Assembly (NCBI GenBank): GCA_016703625.1
Contig: JADJBP010000001.1
Location: 871,001 to 935,000, forward strand
Length of the DNA stretch: 64,000 nucleotides
Direction: 5' to 3'
Origin: Chitinophagaceae bacterium
Lineage (GTDB): Bacteria; Bacteroidota; Bacteroidia; Chitinophagales; Chitinophagaceae
The position numbers and the translations under genes were made by a program. Positions 44,074 to 53,384 of the stretch are shown here, one piece after another (position 1 is the stretch's first letter; each line of letters opens with the position of its first letter). The notes below the pieces were generated by a model. That model did no database searches, was not told the DNA's origin, and saw only the letters and a list, made by a program, of their open reading frames with translations.

Positions 44074-47000
44074 ATGAAGCAATTTTTTACCCGTTGTACA
44101 ATTTTGATATTTCTCCTTTTGCCTGTTGCTTTATTTGGGCAGGTTGGCCAGGATTACCATATTTTACTGCATTCCGGAAAATTTATCCCTGAAGAAAATA
44201 TCATTAATATCACTAAAGCTGCACCGGTTTTTCAGCAAAGCCTTTTTAAAGGAAAACACTATGTGGTGATCCAGTTTAAAGCTTTGCCAACCCAGTTGCA
44301 GAAAGATGACCTGAAAGCAGCGGGTATTGAGTTAATAGACTACATACCCAATAACGCTTATACAGCAAGTGTTTCAGAAAATGTAAATAATGCAGTACTG
44401 CGGTCATCCTTATTCAGGGCAGTGTTTCAGTTTAAACCAGCTGATAAAACAGTATCTGCTATCCTTGCAGGCAGCATTGCCCCGCATGCCATTAAACAGG
44501 CAGGTTTTGTTGATCTTACTATCATCACATACGAAAAACTTTCGCAGTTTGACATCGGAAGTTCATTGCAGACGCTTGGAGCAGCCATTATTGAAGATAT
44601 GCCTGTGTTCAGGAGTTTTGTAGTGCGTGTGCCACAGGATAAAATGGTACAGCTGGTAGCCATGCCATTTATTCAATGGGTTGAATTCATTGACCCGCCA
44701 AATGTTTTGGAAAATACTTTGGGAAGAACTTTGCACCGGGTAAATATTTTGAATGACGGGGTAAGAAATTTAAAAGGCGAAGATGTAAATGTTGGTATCT
44801 GGGATGAAGGGGCAATAGGGGCACATCTTGATTTTAGTCCGGCAGGGCGAGTAACACAGGTTGAAACCAGTGGAGTAAGTACACATTCTACCCACTGTTC
44901 GGGAACAATTTTGGGCCGCGGACTTATAAACCCCAATGCGAGGGGTATGGCTCCCAATGCACAATTGTTCTCCTATAATTTTAGCGGCAATATCCAGAAT
45001 GAGATGGCCGCAGGGATACCGGCAAATAACCTGGTAGTGAGCAGTCACTCTTACGGCAGTACGCAAACCTGTGGTTTAAACGGAGCCGGTGTAACCTATT
45101 CGGCTACCAGCCGGGCAACAGATATCAATCTTAATAATTTCCCTTTTCATTTGCATTGTCATTCTTCGGGTAATTCGCAGGCGGCATGTACAGGCGGATG
45201 GTCAACCATTACCGCCAGCGGGAAATCGGCTAAAAATAATATACTTGTTGCCAACATCACAACAGCCGAAGTATTATCAGGCAGCAGCAGTTGCGGCCCG
45301 GTGCAGGACGGCAGGGTAAAGCCTGAGATCAGTGCATTTGGTACAAGTGTTTTGTCCACTTATCCCAACAATGCTTATGCTACCATTTCGGGTACATCCA
45401 TGGCTACACCGGGAGTTGCAGGCTCGGTAACGTTACTGGTGCAACGCTACAAACAGTTAAATGCAAATGTGCTGCCTCCATCTACTTTAATTAAGAATAC
45501 GATCCTGAACACAGCGCACGACCTGGGAAACCCGGGCCCTGATTACCGTTTTGGATACGGCCGAATCAACGCGCTGGAAGCAGTAAAGATCCTGGAAACA
45601 AACCGCTATGTGCTTAATACCATTACTACCGGCGCTACCATTGATCAGTCTATAACTGTGCCTGCGGGTGCTGCCCGTTTAAGGGTTATGCTTACCTGGA
45701 ATGATCCTGCAGGTACAGCCAATGCAAACCCGGCACTGGTGAATAATTTAAACCTCACCGTTATCAATGGCGCAACAACTACTTTGCCCTGGATACTGGA
45801 TCCCGTAAACCCTGCAAACAGTGCTACCCGCGGCGTTGATGTGGTCAGCAATATTGAACAGGTAACCATTGATAACCCTACTTCGGGCACTTATACATTA
45901 CGGGTTAATGGTTTAGCGGTGCCTACCGGCCCAAACCAGGCTTACGCTTTAACCTGGAGTGTTGAGATGCCTTATATTGAAATACTTTATCCAAACGGTA
46001 ATGAAAATTTCAATCCAGGATCAAGTGAAACCATCACCTGGAACAATGCCGGTGTAACTTCAAACCAAACCGTTGAATATTCATTGAATAATGGAAGCAG
46101 CTGGACAACGATCTCATCAACCGTTCCGGCAACAACTACAAGGCTGGTATGGTCAATTCCGGCTGCCAATACGTCAACCGCTTTGGTTAGAATTTCAAGT
46201 GGCTCTTTAACAGACCAGAGTGATGCCACATTTAAGATACTGGGAACTGCAACAGGATTTGCAGGTTCAGGGGTAAGCTGTAATGCCGGCGAAATCAGCT
46301 TTAGCTGGAATACGGTTACCGATGCCACGCATTATGATATCAGCAGGTTTAATGCAACAACAGGCAATTTTGAAATTCTGCAGGCTGATATTACCGGCAC
46401 AACCTTTACGGCTACCGGCTTAACGCCCGGCCTGAGTATGTGGTTCCACATCCGGGCAAAAAATAATACCACCGGTGCACAGGGCGAAAGATCAAATGCC
46501 ATTAATGTAACGGTATCCGTTGGGGGTGGAGGCATTCCTGCTCCCGGGGCTATTAGCGGTCAAAATACCATTTGCGGTACTCCCGTGAATGTACCATATT
46601 CTATTGCTGCGGTTCCGGGTGCAGTCAGTTATACCTGGACTGTACCGCCGGGTGCAAATATTGCAGGCGGACAGGGAACAACAGCCATCACGGTTAATTA
46701 CCCGGGTGGCAGTACCAGTGGAAATGTAAGTGTTACGGCCAGTAACGGCAGTTGCAGTACAGCGCCTTCCCTGTTGCCGGTAACGGTTGGCAGTTCGGCT
46801 GTTGCAGCACCGGTTTCAGGTGGTGACCAGTTACAAACAGTTTGCCAGGGAGGTGTAGTTCCAACCTTAACTGCAACAGCAACTGTTCCGGCAGGCCATT
46901 CGGTTGTTTGGTACAATGCAGCTACAGGGGGAACAGTGGTACCATCTCCAACATTAAATTCGATCGGCACAGTAACTTATTATGCTGCCAGTGTTAACAA

Positions 47001-47997
47001 TACAACTTTATGCGAAAGTGCAGCACGCACTGCCGTGATACTTACCATAAACAGTGTACCCGGTGCAACATCATCTGCTGCCGGACCAACTACTTTTTGC
47101 CAGGGAGGCAGCGTGATGCTGACTGCCAGCAGCGGTACATCTTATCTCTGGAGTAATGGTGCAACTACACAATCCATAACGGTTACTGCAACCGGTAATT
47201 ATACCTGTGCAGTAACCACGGCTACCTGTACCAGCACAACGCCGGCAATAACGGTTACGGTTAATCCAAAACCTGCTGCATCCGTTACAGCGGGTGGGCC
47301 AACCGTGATGTGCCAGCCAAATACTGTTGTACTTACTGCATCGGCCGGCAGCAGCTGGTTGTGGAGTAACGGTGCAACTACGCAGTCAATCACCGTTTCA
47401 ACTAGCGGCAACTATTCGGTTACTGTTACCAATGCCAGTGGTTGTGTTTCCGATCCGTCTGTAGCCATACCCGTAACAGTTAGCCCGCAGCCGGCTGTCC
47501 AGATCTCAGCGGCACCTTATACCAGGCTTTTGCCAGGTTTATCAACAACACTTACGGCAAATGTTACACCGCCGGGTACCTATAATTATATATGGATGAA
47601 GAACGGGGTTATCATACCCGGTGCTTTGGGTTCAACGTTAACTGTACATCTTGACCAGTTGGGCAGTTACTCGGTGCAGGTTACCAATGCAGGCAATTGC
47701 AGCAATACTTCTTCTATTGTAAGTATTTCCGACTCGGCATCTGTTAAATTGTTTATACTGCCCAATCCAAACAGGGGGCAGTTTGATGTGATCTACCACA
47801 GTGCTTCGGCCAATACGCACTCATTAAGGATCTTTGATTCAAAAGGAGCATTGGCTTTCCGTAATGATTACCCGATCACAGGGCCATACCAGCGCATGTC
47901 AGTTGATATGAGAAATGCCGGTAAGGGTACCTATATCGTTGCCCTGTTCAACAGCAGCGGAAAAAGGGTAGCATCAGGGAAAGTGGTCATTCAATAA
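44074..47997 (+). CDS. Secreted S8 (subtilisin-like) protease with T9SS C-terminal domain
   Basis: A 1307-aa exported protease. Signal peptide at residues 1-22; prodomain-like region to about 215; peptidase S8 domain with Asp in NVGIWDEGAIGAHLDF near 244, His in HSTHCSGTILG near 274 and Ser in SGTSMATPGVAGSV near 442. A jelly-roll P-domain-like region follows. Fibronectin/Ig-like repeats come next, with PKD-like modules near 830-1200 in which SYLWSNGATTQSITVTATGN is repeated almost exactly. The C-terminus is a type A T9SS sorting signal starting FILPNPNRGQFDV. The protein is thus exported through the type IX system and attached or released. It is placed beside the hydroxyproline genes. Confidence 0.92.
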   Translation: MKQFFTRCTILIFLLLPVALFGQVGQDYHILLHSGKFIPEENIINITKAAPVFQQSLFKGKHYVVIQFKALPTQLQKDDLKAAGIELIDYIPNNAYTASVSENVNNAVLRSSLFRAVFQFKPADKTVSAILAGSIAPHAIKQAGFVDLTIITYEKLSQFDIGSSLQTLGAAIIEDMPVFRSFVVRVPQDKMVQLVAMPFIQWVEFIDPPNVLENTLGRTLHRVNILNDGVRNLKGEDVNVGIWDEGAIGAHLDFSPAGRVTQVETSGVSTHSTHCSGTILGRGLINPNARGMAPNAQLFSYNFSGNIQNEMAAGIPANNLVVSSHSYGSTQTCGLNGAGVTYSATSRATDINLNNFPFHLHCHSSGNSQAACTGGWSTITASGKSAKNNILVANITTAEVLSGSSSCGPVQDGRVKPEISAFGTSVLSTYPNNAYATISGTSMATPGVAGSVTLLVQRYKQLNANVLPPSTLIKNTILNTAHDLGNPGPDYRFGYGRINALEAVKILETNRYVLNTITTGATIDQSITVPAGAARLRVMLTWNDPAGTANANPALVNNLNLTVINGATTTLPWILDPVNPANSATRGVDVVSNIEQVTIDNPTSGTYTLRVNGLAVPTGPNQAYALTWSVEMPYIEILYPNGNENFNPGSSETITWNNAGVTSNQTVEYSLNNGSSWTTISSTVPATTTRLVWSIPAANTSTALVRISSGSLTDQSDATFKILGTATGFAGSGVSCNAGEISFSWNTVTDATHYDISRFNATTGNFEILQADITGTTFTATGLTPGLSMWFHIRAKNNTTGAQGERSNAINVTVSVGGGGIPAPGAISGQNTICGTPVNVPYSIAAVPGAVSYTWTVPPGANIAGGQGTTAITVNYPGGSTSGNVSVTASNGSCSTAPSLLPVTVGSSAVAAPVSGGDQLQTVCQGGVVPTLTATATVPAGHSVVWYNAATGGTVVPSPTLNSIGTVTYYAASVNNTTLCESAARTAVILTINSVPGATSSAAGPTTFCQGGSVMLTASSGTSYLWSNGATTQSITVTATGNYTCAVTTATCTSTTPAITVTVNPKPAASVTAGGPTVMCQPNTVVLTASAGSSWLWSNGATTQSITVSTSGNYSVTVTNASGCVSDPSVAIPVTVSPQPAVQISAAPYTRLLPGLSTTLTANVTPPGTYNYIWMKNGVIIPGALGSTLTVHLDQLGSYSVQVTNAGNCSNTSSIVSISDSASVKLFILPNPNRGQFDVIYHSASANTHSLRIFDSKGALAFRNDYPITGPYQRMSVDMRNAGKGTYIVALFNSSGKRVASGKVVIQ

Positions 47998-48020
47998 CTG
48001 AACAACTTTGGATCTGTATA

Positions 48021-48049
48021 AACCGCCCCAATTTGGGGCGGTTTTTTTT
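48021..48049 (+). terminator. Terminator of the S8 protease gene
   Basis: AACCGCCCC and GGGGCGGTT form a perfect stem with a short AATTT loop, followed by a T tract of eight, 23 bp after the stop. Confidence 0.9.
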
Positions 48050-48210
48050 ATAGCGCATTTTATACAGGGTAGTATGGAACAGGGTTTAATGGCATTACCT
48101 GCTTACCGGTTTTCTTTTACTAAACTTTCACATACTGGCTTTTAATTCAAGCACAGTTATTGCATCTATAGGTTGTAGAAGATGATTAAAACCATTAAAA
48201 AGGACTAAAT

Positions 48211-48801
48211 ATGAAATACAGATCAATAAATTGGGTAGCTGCCGCTGCATTTGTAGCTGTAGCTTTTCTTTCCGGCTGTGCCGGTACGGCCCAAATCGAA
48301 AAAGACAATGCAGTTGATTTCAGCAGGTACCAAACTTATGCCTGGATGGAAAAACCAACAGTTGAAGGGGAAAAGGGTACCCGGAACAATGAACTCATCG
48401 AAGCCAATATCCGCAATTCAGTAAATAGTGAGTTGATGAAGAAAGGCTGGAAAGAAGTAAACGCACAACCTGATATCATGCTGAATGTTGAATTGCTGGT
48501 TGAAAAAAACCAGGTAGAACAGAAAGACGCAGTTTATTCACCATCATATACCCGCAGTTATTACAACCGCTATACGGGCCGTGTAGTTACCCTCTATTAT
48601 CCCGGTCAGTTTGTAGGTTACGACAGTTATGCAACTACGGTTAAAGAAGCAACCATTACCATAACCCTGGTGGATAATAAAACAGACAAAACGGTTTGGC
48701 AGGGCTGGACAACCAGCGAACTGAATGGCGGCAGGATCACCGGTAAGGAAATTGACAGGAGCGTTAAAACGATCTTTAAGAAATTTGATGCCGGGAAATA
48801 A
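48211..48801 (+). CDS. DUF4136-type lipoprotein
   Basis: A 196-aa lipoprotein: signal and lipobox VAVAFLSGCAGTA, then VDFSRYQTYAWMEKP near residue 35 and the later TITLVDNKTDKTVWQGWTTS, both typical of the DUF4136 family. The function of the family is unknown; members are periplasmic lipoproteins. It is flanked by terminators on both sides, so it is a single-gene unit. Confidence 0.85.
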   Translation: MKYRSINWVAAAAFVAVAFLSGCAGTAQIEKDNAVDFSRYQTYAWMEKPTVEGEKGTRNNELIEANIRNSVNSELMKKGWKEVNAQPDIMLNVELLVEKNQVEQKDAVYSPSYTRSYYNRYTGRVVTLYYPGQFVGYDSYATTVKEATITITLVDNKTDKTVWQGWTTSELNGGRITGKEIDRSVKTIFKKFDAGK

Positions 48802-48828
48802 AATTATACAACAGGCACTATATACAGC

Positions 48829-48856
48829 AAAAGTCATCCCAAACGGGATGGCTTTT
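48829..48856 (+). terminator. Terminator of the DUF4136 gene
   Basis: AAGTCATCCC and GGGATGGCTT pair around an AAAC loop and are followed by T residues. Confidence 0.8.
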
Positions 48857-49035
48857 TGCATAAGGCCTGGCCTGGATTGCATTGCAATTGCAGCTTCGCA
48901 GGGTACGTACAATCTTTGCCGGTTTATATCCTTTTTTTATAACTGTTATAAATAAACGTTATATTAGTTCCCGGTTTACCTCTTGAAGCTGCCTGGTCCT
49001 GCCCCAACATTTATTAATTATTAAATCAAACTAAC

Positions 49036-49838
49036 ATGAAAAGAATCGTAATGATCTCGGCGGCCCTGTTTTTCCTGGCGGCCTGCAACAATGCAGATGA
49101 CAAATCAGCGGAAAAAAAAGTAAAGTACAGCGACCTGGCCAATGACAATCTTAAAGGAGCCATTGAAACCATTGAGGATACCCCTTACCAGGCCGACAGT
49201 ACCGGTAAAGCGGGTGCCATGGATTCATGCTGTATTGAAATAACCCAGTTTGATGAAAACGGGAATGCCGTTAAAGTCACTACAAAAGACAGCAAAGGAA
49301 CGGTAACAAAGGAATCTGTTTTCACCAGGCATGAAAACGGATTATGGACAGGCGCTTCCGATACCAAAGACGGCAAACCTGCAGGTGGTATGAAAGTAAC
49401 TGTTGATGATAAAGGCATGTACACCCTGGCACAGACAACTGATTCTGCCGGTAAACCGGATATGTATTATACCAACATCACTCAAAATGACTTTGGACAG
49501 GTTACCGGCTGGAAGCAATATGATAAAGACAGTGTTTTCAGGGGCGAAGGTGCAAGTACCTTTGACAAAAGTTTATTTACCGGGTTTACCTCAAAAGACA
49601 GCGTGGGCAAGGTAACTTCTACCACCGCTGTAAAATATAATGATAAAGGGAGCAGGTTGAAAACACCAATACAAACATCACCAAAGATTCTACAACAACC
49701 AAGGTTACCAAATATACCTACGAATCACATGATGAGAACGGCAACTGGACCCAGCGCACAGAATGGGATGATAAAGGCAAGGCAAAAAAGATCACCAAGC
49801 GAACCTATACTTACAGGAAGGAAGAAGCGAAAAAATAA
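49036..49838 (+). CDS. Lipoprotein with repeated Asp/Lys/Gly-rich sequence (frameshift)
   Basis: Lipobox at residues 12-17 (FFLAACNNADDK). The mature chain carries alternating beta-rich motifs such as ITQFDENGNAVKVTTKDSKG, YNDKGEQVENTNTNITKDST and TYESHDENGNWTQRTEWDDK, similar to RHS/YD-like or 'DENGN' repeat proteins of unknown function. One G is missing in the run 49648-49650; with it the frame continues to the TAA at 49836-49838 (267 aa). Without it a shorter basic tail would be produced. Confidence 0.75.
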
Positions 49839-49862
49839 AACTGGTTCTGTCAAATGTAAATA

Positions 49863-49897
49863 AAAAGGCCTCTCAAAATTTTTGAGAGGCTTTTTTA
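49863..49897 (+). terminator. Strong hairpin terminator between lipoprotein and tRNA-Glu
   Basis: AAAGGCCTCTCAAAATTTTT is followed by GAGAGGCTTTTTTAA, giving a GC-rich stem with a T tract. A-rich and T-rich ends make it usable in both directions, ending the tRNA transcript from the other side too. Confidence 0.85.
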
Positions 49898-49918
49898 ATG
49901 ACTAATGACCAATGACTG
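49896..49918. repeat. TAATGACTAATGACCAATGA phrase
   Basis: Three tandem ATGAC units stand between the terminator and tRNA-Glu. They belong to the same phrase family as the array at 19057-19178, 30 kb away. Confidence 0.6.
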
Positions 49919-49927
49919 GTTTTTATG

Positions 49928-49999
49928 TACCACGTACGGGATTCGAACCCGTGATTCCTCCGTGAAAGGGAGGCGTCTTAACCTCTTGACCAACGCGGC
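49928..49999 (-). tRNA. tRNA-Glu (anticodon TTC)
   Basis: The 72-nt cloverleaf reads on the minus strand from GCCGCGT to ACGTGGT plus discriminator A. The anticodon arm is CCTCC-CTTTCAC-GGAGG with anticodon TTC. The T arm is ACGGG-TTCGAAT-CCCGT, and the D arm region is GTCAAGAGGTTAAGAC. The first acceptor pair is G-U, and CCA is not encoded, as is common in Bacteroidota. Confidence 0.95.
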
Positions 50000-50018
50000 A
50001 TTTCCTGTTAAAGGACGG

Positions 50019-50050
50019 CAAAGATAACGTGTGGCAGTTTTTCAGCCAAA
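50019..50050 (-). promoter_or_regulatory. Promoter of tRNA-Glu
   Basis: On the minus strand TTTG (50047-50050), a 20-bp spacer and TATCTTTG (50019-50026) match both Bacteroidota promoter elements exactly. The tRNA starts 19 bp downstream of the -7 box. Confidence 0.8.
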
Positions 50051-50191
50051 TAATTTAAATAGACGGGCCTGTTTTATTAAGCATTCGGTTTTTGCCCTTG
50101 CACCAGTACCAGGCTGATGCTGCATTTCACCAGTTTTTGGATCCAAAATAATAATTAAAAATATTCTCATTAAAAACCGATCACATATTCG

Positions 50192-50199
50192 TAAATTTG
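50192..50199 (+). promoter_or_regulatory. -7 promoter box of gap
   Basis: TAAATTTG lies 30 bp before the gap start codon; no -33 TTG is found at the usual distance. Confidence 0.45.
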
Positions 50200-50229
50200 C
50201 AACTCAATTTTTAAATTCAAACAACAGAT

Positions 50230-51239
50230 ATGAGTACGATTAAAGTTGCTATCAATGGTTTTGGCCGCATAGGCCGTTTGGTTTACCGCCAGATCTATAA
50301 TATGAAAGGGATTGATGTTGTGGCCATCAATGATCTTACAAGCCCGGCAGTACTGGCGCATTTGTTAAATACGACAGTGCTCAGGGCCGTTTTGGCCAGG
50401 ATGTTAAGTCAACCGAAAACGCCATCGTGGTGAACGGTGATAATGTTACCGTATATGCACAAAAAGATCCTGCCCAGATCCCATGGGGTAAACATGATGT
50501 GGATGTGGTTATTGAATGTACCGGTTTCTTTACCGATAAGGCTAAGGCCGAAGCACATATTACAGCCGGGGCAAAAAGGGTAGTAATTTCTGCACCTGCA
50601 ACCGGCGACCTGAAAACGATCGTATTCAATGTAAACCATGCGATCCTGGACGGCAGCGAAACCATCATCAGCTGTGCAAGCTGTACCACCAACTGCCTGG
50701 CTCCAATGGCTAAAACACTGAATGACAGTTTTGGTATTGTTACCGGTATCATGAGTACCATACACGCTTATACGAATGATCAGAATACACTGGATGCACC
50801 TCATCCAAAAGGCGACCTGAGAAGGGCCCGTGCAGCTGCGGCCAATATTGTACCTAACAGTACCGGTGCTGCCAAGGCCATCGGTTTGGTTTTACCCGAA
50901 CTGAAAGGAAAACTGGATGGTGGCGCTCAGCGTATCCCGGTGATAACCGGTTCGGTTACTGAATTGTATTCCATACTGGAAAAAACGGTTACAGCTGATG
51001 AAGTAAATGCAGCCATGAAAGCCGCCAGCAACGAAAGTTTTGGTTACAACGAAGATGAGATCGTTAGCACAGATGTGATCGGCATCAGCTTTGGTTCTTT
51101 ATTTGATGCCACCCAAACCAAAGTGATGAGCATGGGCGATAAGCAAATGGTGAAAACCGTTAGCTGGTACGATAATGAAATGAGCTATGTAAGTCAGTTG
51201 GTTCGTACAGTTCATTATTTTGCAGGATTGATAAAATAA
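50230..51239 (+). CDS. gap: Glyceraldehyde-3-phosphate dehydrogenase (frameshift)
   Basis: NAD-dependent glycolytic enzyme oxidising G3P to 1,3-bisphosphoglycerate. N-terminus IKVAINGFGRIGRLVYRQIY; catalytic cysteine in IISCASCTTNCLAPMAKTLN near residue 155; GAAKAIGLVLPELKGKLDG and SWYDNEMSYVSQLVRTVHYF further on. One A is missing in 50367-50369; restoring it converts the aberrant NTTVLRAVLARML into KYDSAQGRFGQDVKSTENAI and gives 336 aa. As a core enzyme it is surely intact in the cell. It is followed by pgk. Confidence 0.95.
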
Positions 51240-51303
51240 GCTACCGTTTCAATCGTCTGCTTACATACAGTTAAGACGGGAAATAGAATGATACTTTTTT
51301 TAC

Positions 51304-51401
51304 CGCAGAGAAAATGAGTAAATGGAGATTTCGCAGAGATACTCAGCGTAAACTCTGCTTCTCTTTTTCTCTGCGTTTTTATTTAAATTAACCAGTTAAC
51401 C
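51304..51401. repeat. CGCAGAG phrase array with inverted arm, upstream of pgk
   Basis: Direct CGCAGAGAAAATGAG and CGCAGAGATACTCAGCG are followed by inverted CTTCTCTTTTTCTCTGCG, making an imperfect hairpin of about 70 bp. Next comes ATTAACCAGTTAAC, the phrase also seen in the array at 7764-7862, just before the pgk ATG. The CGCAGAG unit also occurs at 22846. Confidence 0.7.
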
Positions 51402-52629
51402 ATGAGCAAATTTTCTGACTTCAATTTTGCCGGCCACAAAGCCCTTATCAGGGTTGATTTTAATGTACCGCTGGATGCGGATCTTAACATCACCGACGAC
51501 AACCGGATGACCGCCACCATCCCTACTATTAAAAAAGTACTGGCCGATGGGGGCAGTGTGATCTTAATGAGCCATTTTGGCCGGCCTAAGGCAGGTCCGG
51601 AAAATAAATTTTCTTTAAAACATTTGGTGAACCCGCTGTATAAATTACTGAATGCAGGCCATACAAATCCTGCGATCGGTGACGGAAGTACCCGGGTGTT
51701 TTTTGCTGATGATTGTATTGGCGAACAGGCTGCACTTACGGCGTCGATGTTAAGGCCCGGTGAAGTGTTGCTGCTGGAAAACCTGCGTTTTCACAAGGAA
51801 GAAGAAAAAGGCGACGAAGCCTTTGCTGAAAAATTAAGCAAACTGGGCGATGTGTATGTGAACGATGCTTTTGGTACGGCACACCGGGCACACGCTTCAA
51901 CGGCAGTGATCGCAAAATTCTTCCCGGCATCAAACAGGATGTTCGGGTTGCTGATGAATGACGAAGTATCAAGCGCTGAAAAAGTATTGCACCAGGCCGA
52001 GAAACCTTTCTGTGCCATCATTGGCGGGGCAAAGGTTTCAGACAAGATACTGATCATTGAGAATTTACTGCAACGGGCAACCGATATCATCATTGGCGGC
52101 GGCATGGCCTATACCTTTTTAAAAGCAAGGGCGGTAAGATCGGTTCATCACTCTGTGAAGATGACCGTTTGCAAACCGCTTTGGACATACTGGAAATGGC
52201 CAAACAAAAAATGTAAGTATTCATTTACCCGAAGATTCGGTGATTGCCGATAAGTTTGCTGCAGATGCCAATACGGATACCCGCCCGAGTGATGCCATAC
52301 CGGATGGATGGATGGGACTTGATATTGGACCCAAGGCTACCGGAATCTTCAACGAGATCATCGGCAAATCAAAAACCATTTTATGGAACGGTCCGATGGG
52401 TGTTTTTGAAATGGAAAAATTCCAGGCAGGAACAAAAGCAGTGGCCGAAGCCGTTGCAGCATCAACTGCAAACGGGGCCTTTAGTTTAGTAGGTGGTGGC
52501 GACAGTGTGGCAGCGGTCAATAAATTTAACCTGGCCGATAAAGTGAGTTATGTAAGTACCGGTGGCGGCGCCATGCTTGAATATTTTGAAGGAAAAACTT
52601 TACCAGGTATAAAAGCTATTAATGAATAG
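51402..52629 (+). CDS. pgk: Phosphoglycerate kinase (two frameshifts)
   Basis: Makes ATP and 3-phosphoglycerate from 1,3-bisphosphoglycerate. Seen: HKALIRVDFNVPLDADLNIT near the N-terminus, LMSHFGRPKAGPENKFSLK, GDVYVNDAFGTAHRAHAS, then GGAKVSDKILIIENLL and, after the breaks, ILWNGPMGVFEMEKFQAGTK and LVGGGDSVAAVNKF. One G is missing in 52129-52131 and one A in 52206-52211; the repaired frame has 409 aa and runs through LQTALDILEMAKQKNVSIHL. Co-located with gap. Confidence 0.95.
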
Positions 52630-52797
52630 CATACTCTTAAAAACCCCTCTCTCCAGAGCGTAGTCGAAGGATGGAGAGGGGTTGGGGTGAGGTAAGATTA
52701 ACAGGTTTTAAGGGTTACTTTTTAAATAACCCGTAATTAATCTGAAATATTGATTTAAAATATTATTTTTAACTTCTTAACACTAAAACAAAAAATC

Positions 52798-53382
52798 ATG
52801 AAACGTATTGGATTATTGGTAATACTCGGGATACTTGTTATCCTTGGCTTTTGGGGCTGCAGTGGATATAATGGCCTGGTAAAGCAGGATGAGAGTGTAA
52901 AAAAAGCCTGGAATAATGTAGAGGCAGAATATCAAAACCGGTCCGACCTGGTGGGCAACCTGGTTAATACCGTTAAAGGAGCAGCCAATTTTGAGCAGGA
53001 AACGCTGACAAAGCTGGTTGAAGCAAGGGCGAAAGCTACTTCGGTAAATTTTACAGCCGACCAGTTAACACCTGAGAACATTGCAAAATTCCAGGAAGCA
53101 CAAAGCCAGATGACCGGTGCATTAAGCCGCCTGCTCGCTGTTGTTGAAAATTATCCCGACCTGAAAGCTACACAAAATTTCCTGCAGTTACAGGGACAGC
53201 TGGAAGGGATCGAGAACAATATCAAGAATTCACGTAAGGTTTTTAATGATGCCATCAATGTGTACAATACCCAGGTGAGGTCTTTCCCGATGAATATTTT
53301 AGGTGGATTATTTGGCTTTAAAGCCAAGGAAGGATTTAAAGCAGATGCAGGTGCGGAAAAAGCGCCGGAAGTTAAATTCTAA
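52798..53382 (+). CDS. lemA: LemA-family protein, first copy
   Basis: A 194-aa protein: an N-terminal membrane segment with a possible lipobox (LVILGILVILGFWGCSGYNG), then the LemA core YNGLVKQDESVKKAWNNVEA, EYQNRSDLVGNLVNTVKGAA and RSFPMNILGGLFGFKAKEGF. The LemA fold is a bundle of long helices facing the periplasm; function is unknown. It starts an operon of LemA, LemA, TPM and TPM genes. Confidence 0.92.
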   Translation: MKRIGLLVILGILVILGFWGCSGYNGLVKQDESVKKAWNNVEAEYQNRSDLVGNLVNTVKGAANFEQETLTKLVEARAKATSVNFTADQLTPENIAKFQEAQSQMTGALSRLLAVVENYPDLKATQNFLQLQGQLEGIENNIKNSRKVFNDAINVYNTQVRSFPMNILGGLFGFKAKEGFKADAGAEKAPEVKF

Positions 53383-53384
53383 AC

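Noticed and set aside
46332..47411. Long open frames on the strand opposite the S8 protease
   Set aside because: They are shadows of the Thr/Val/Ala-rich coding strand, with no domain or start context of their own.
50230..52629. gap and pgk as pseudogenes
   Set aside because: Each break is explained by one missing base in a homopolymer, all catalytic motifs are present and both enzymes are essential for glycolysis.
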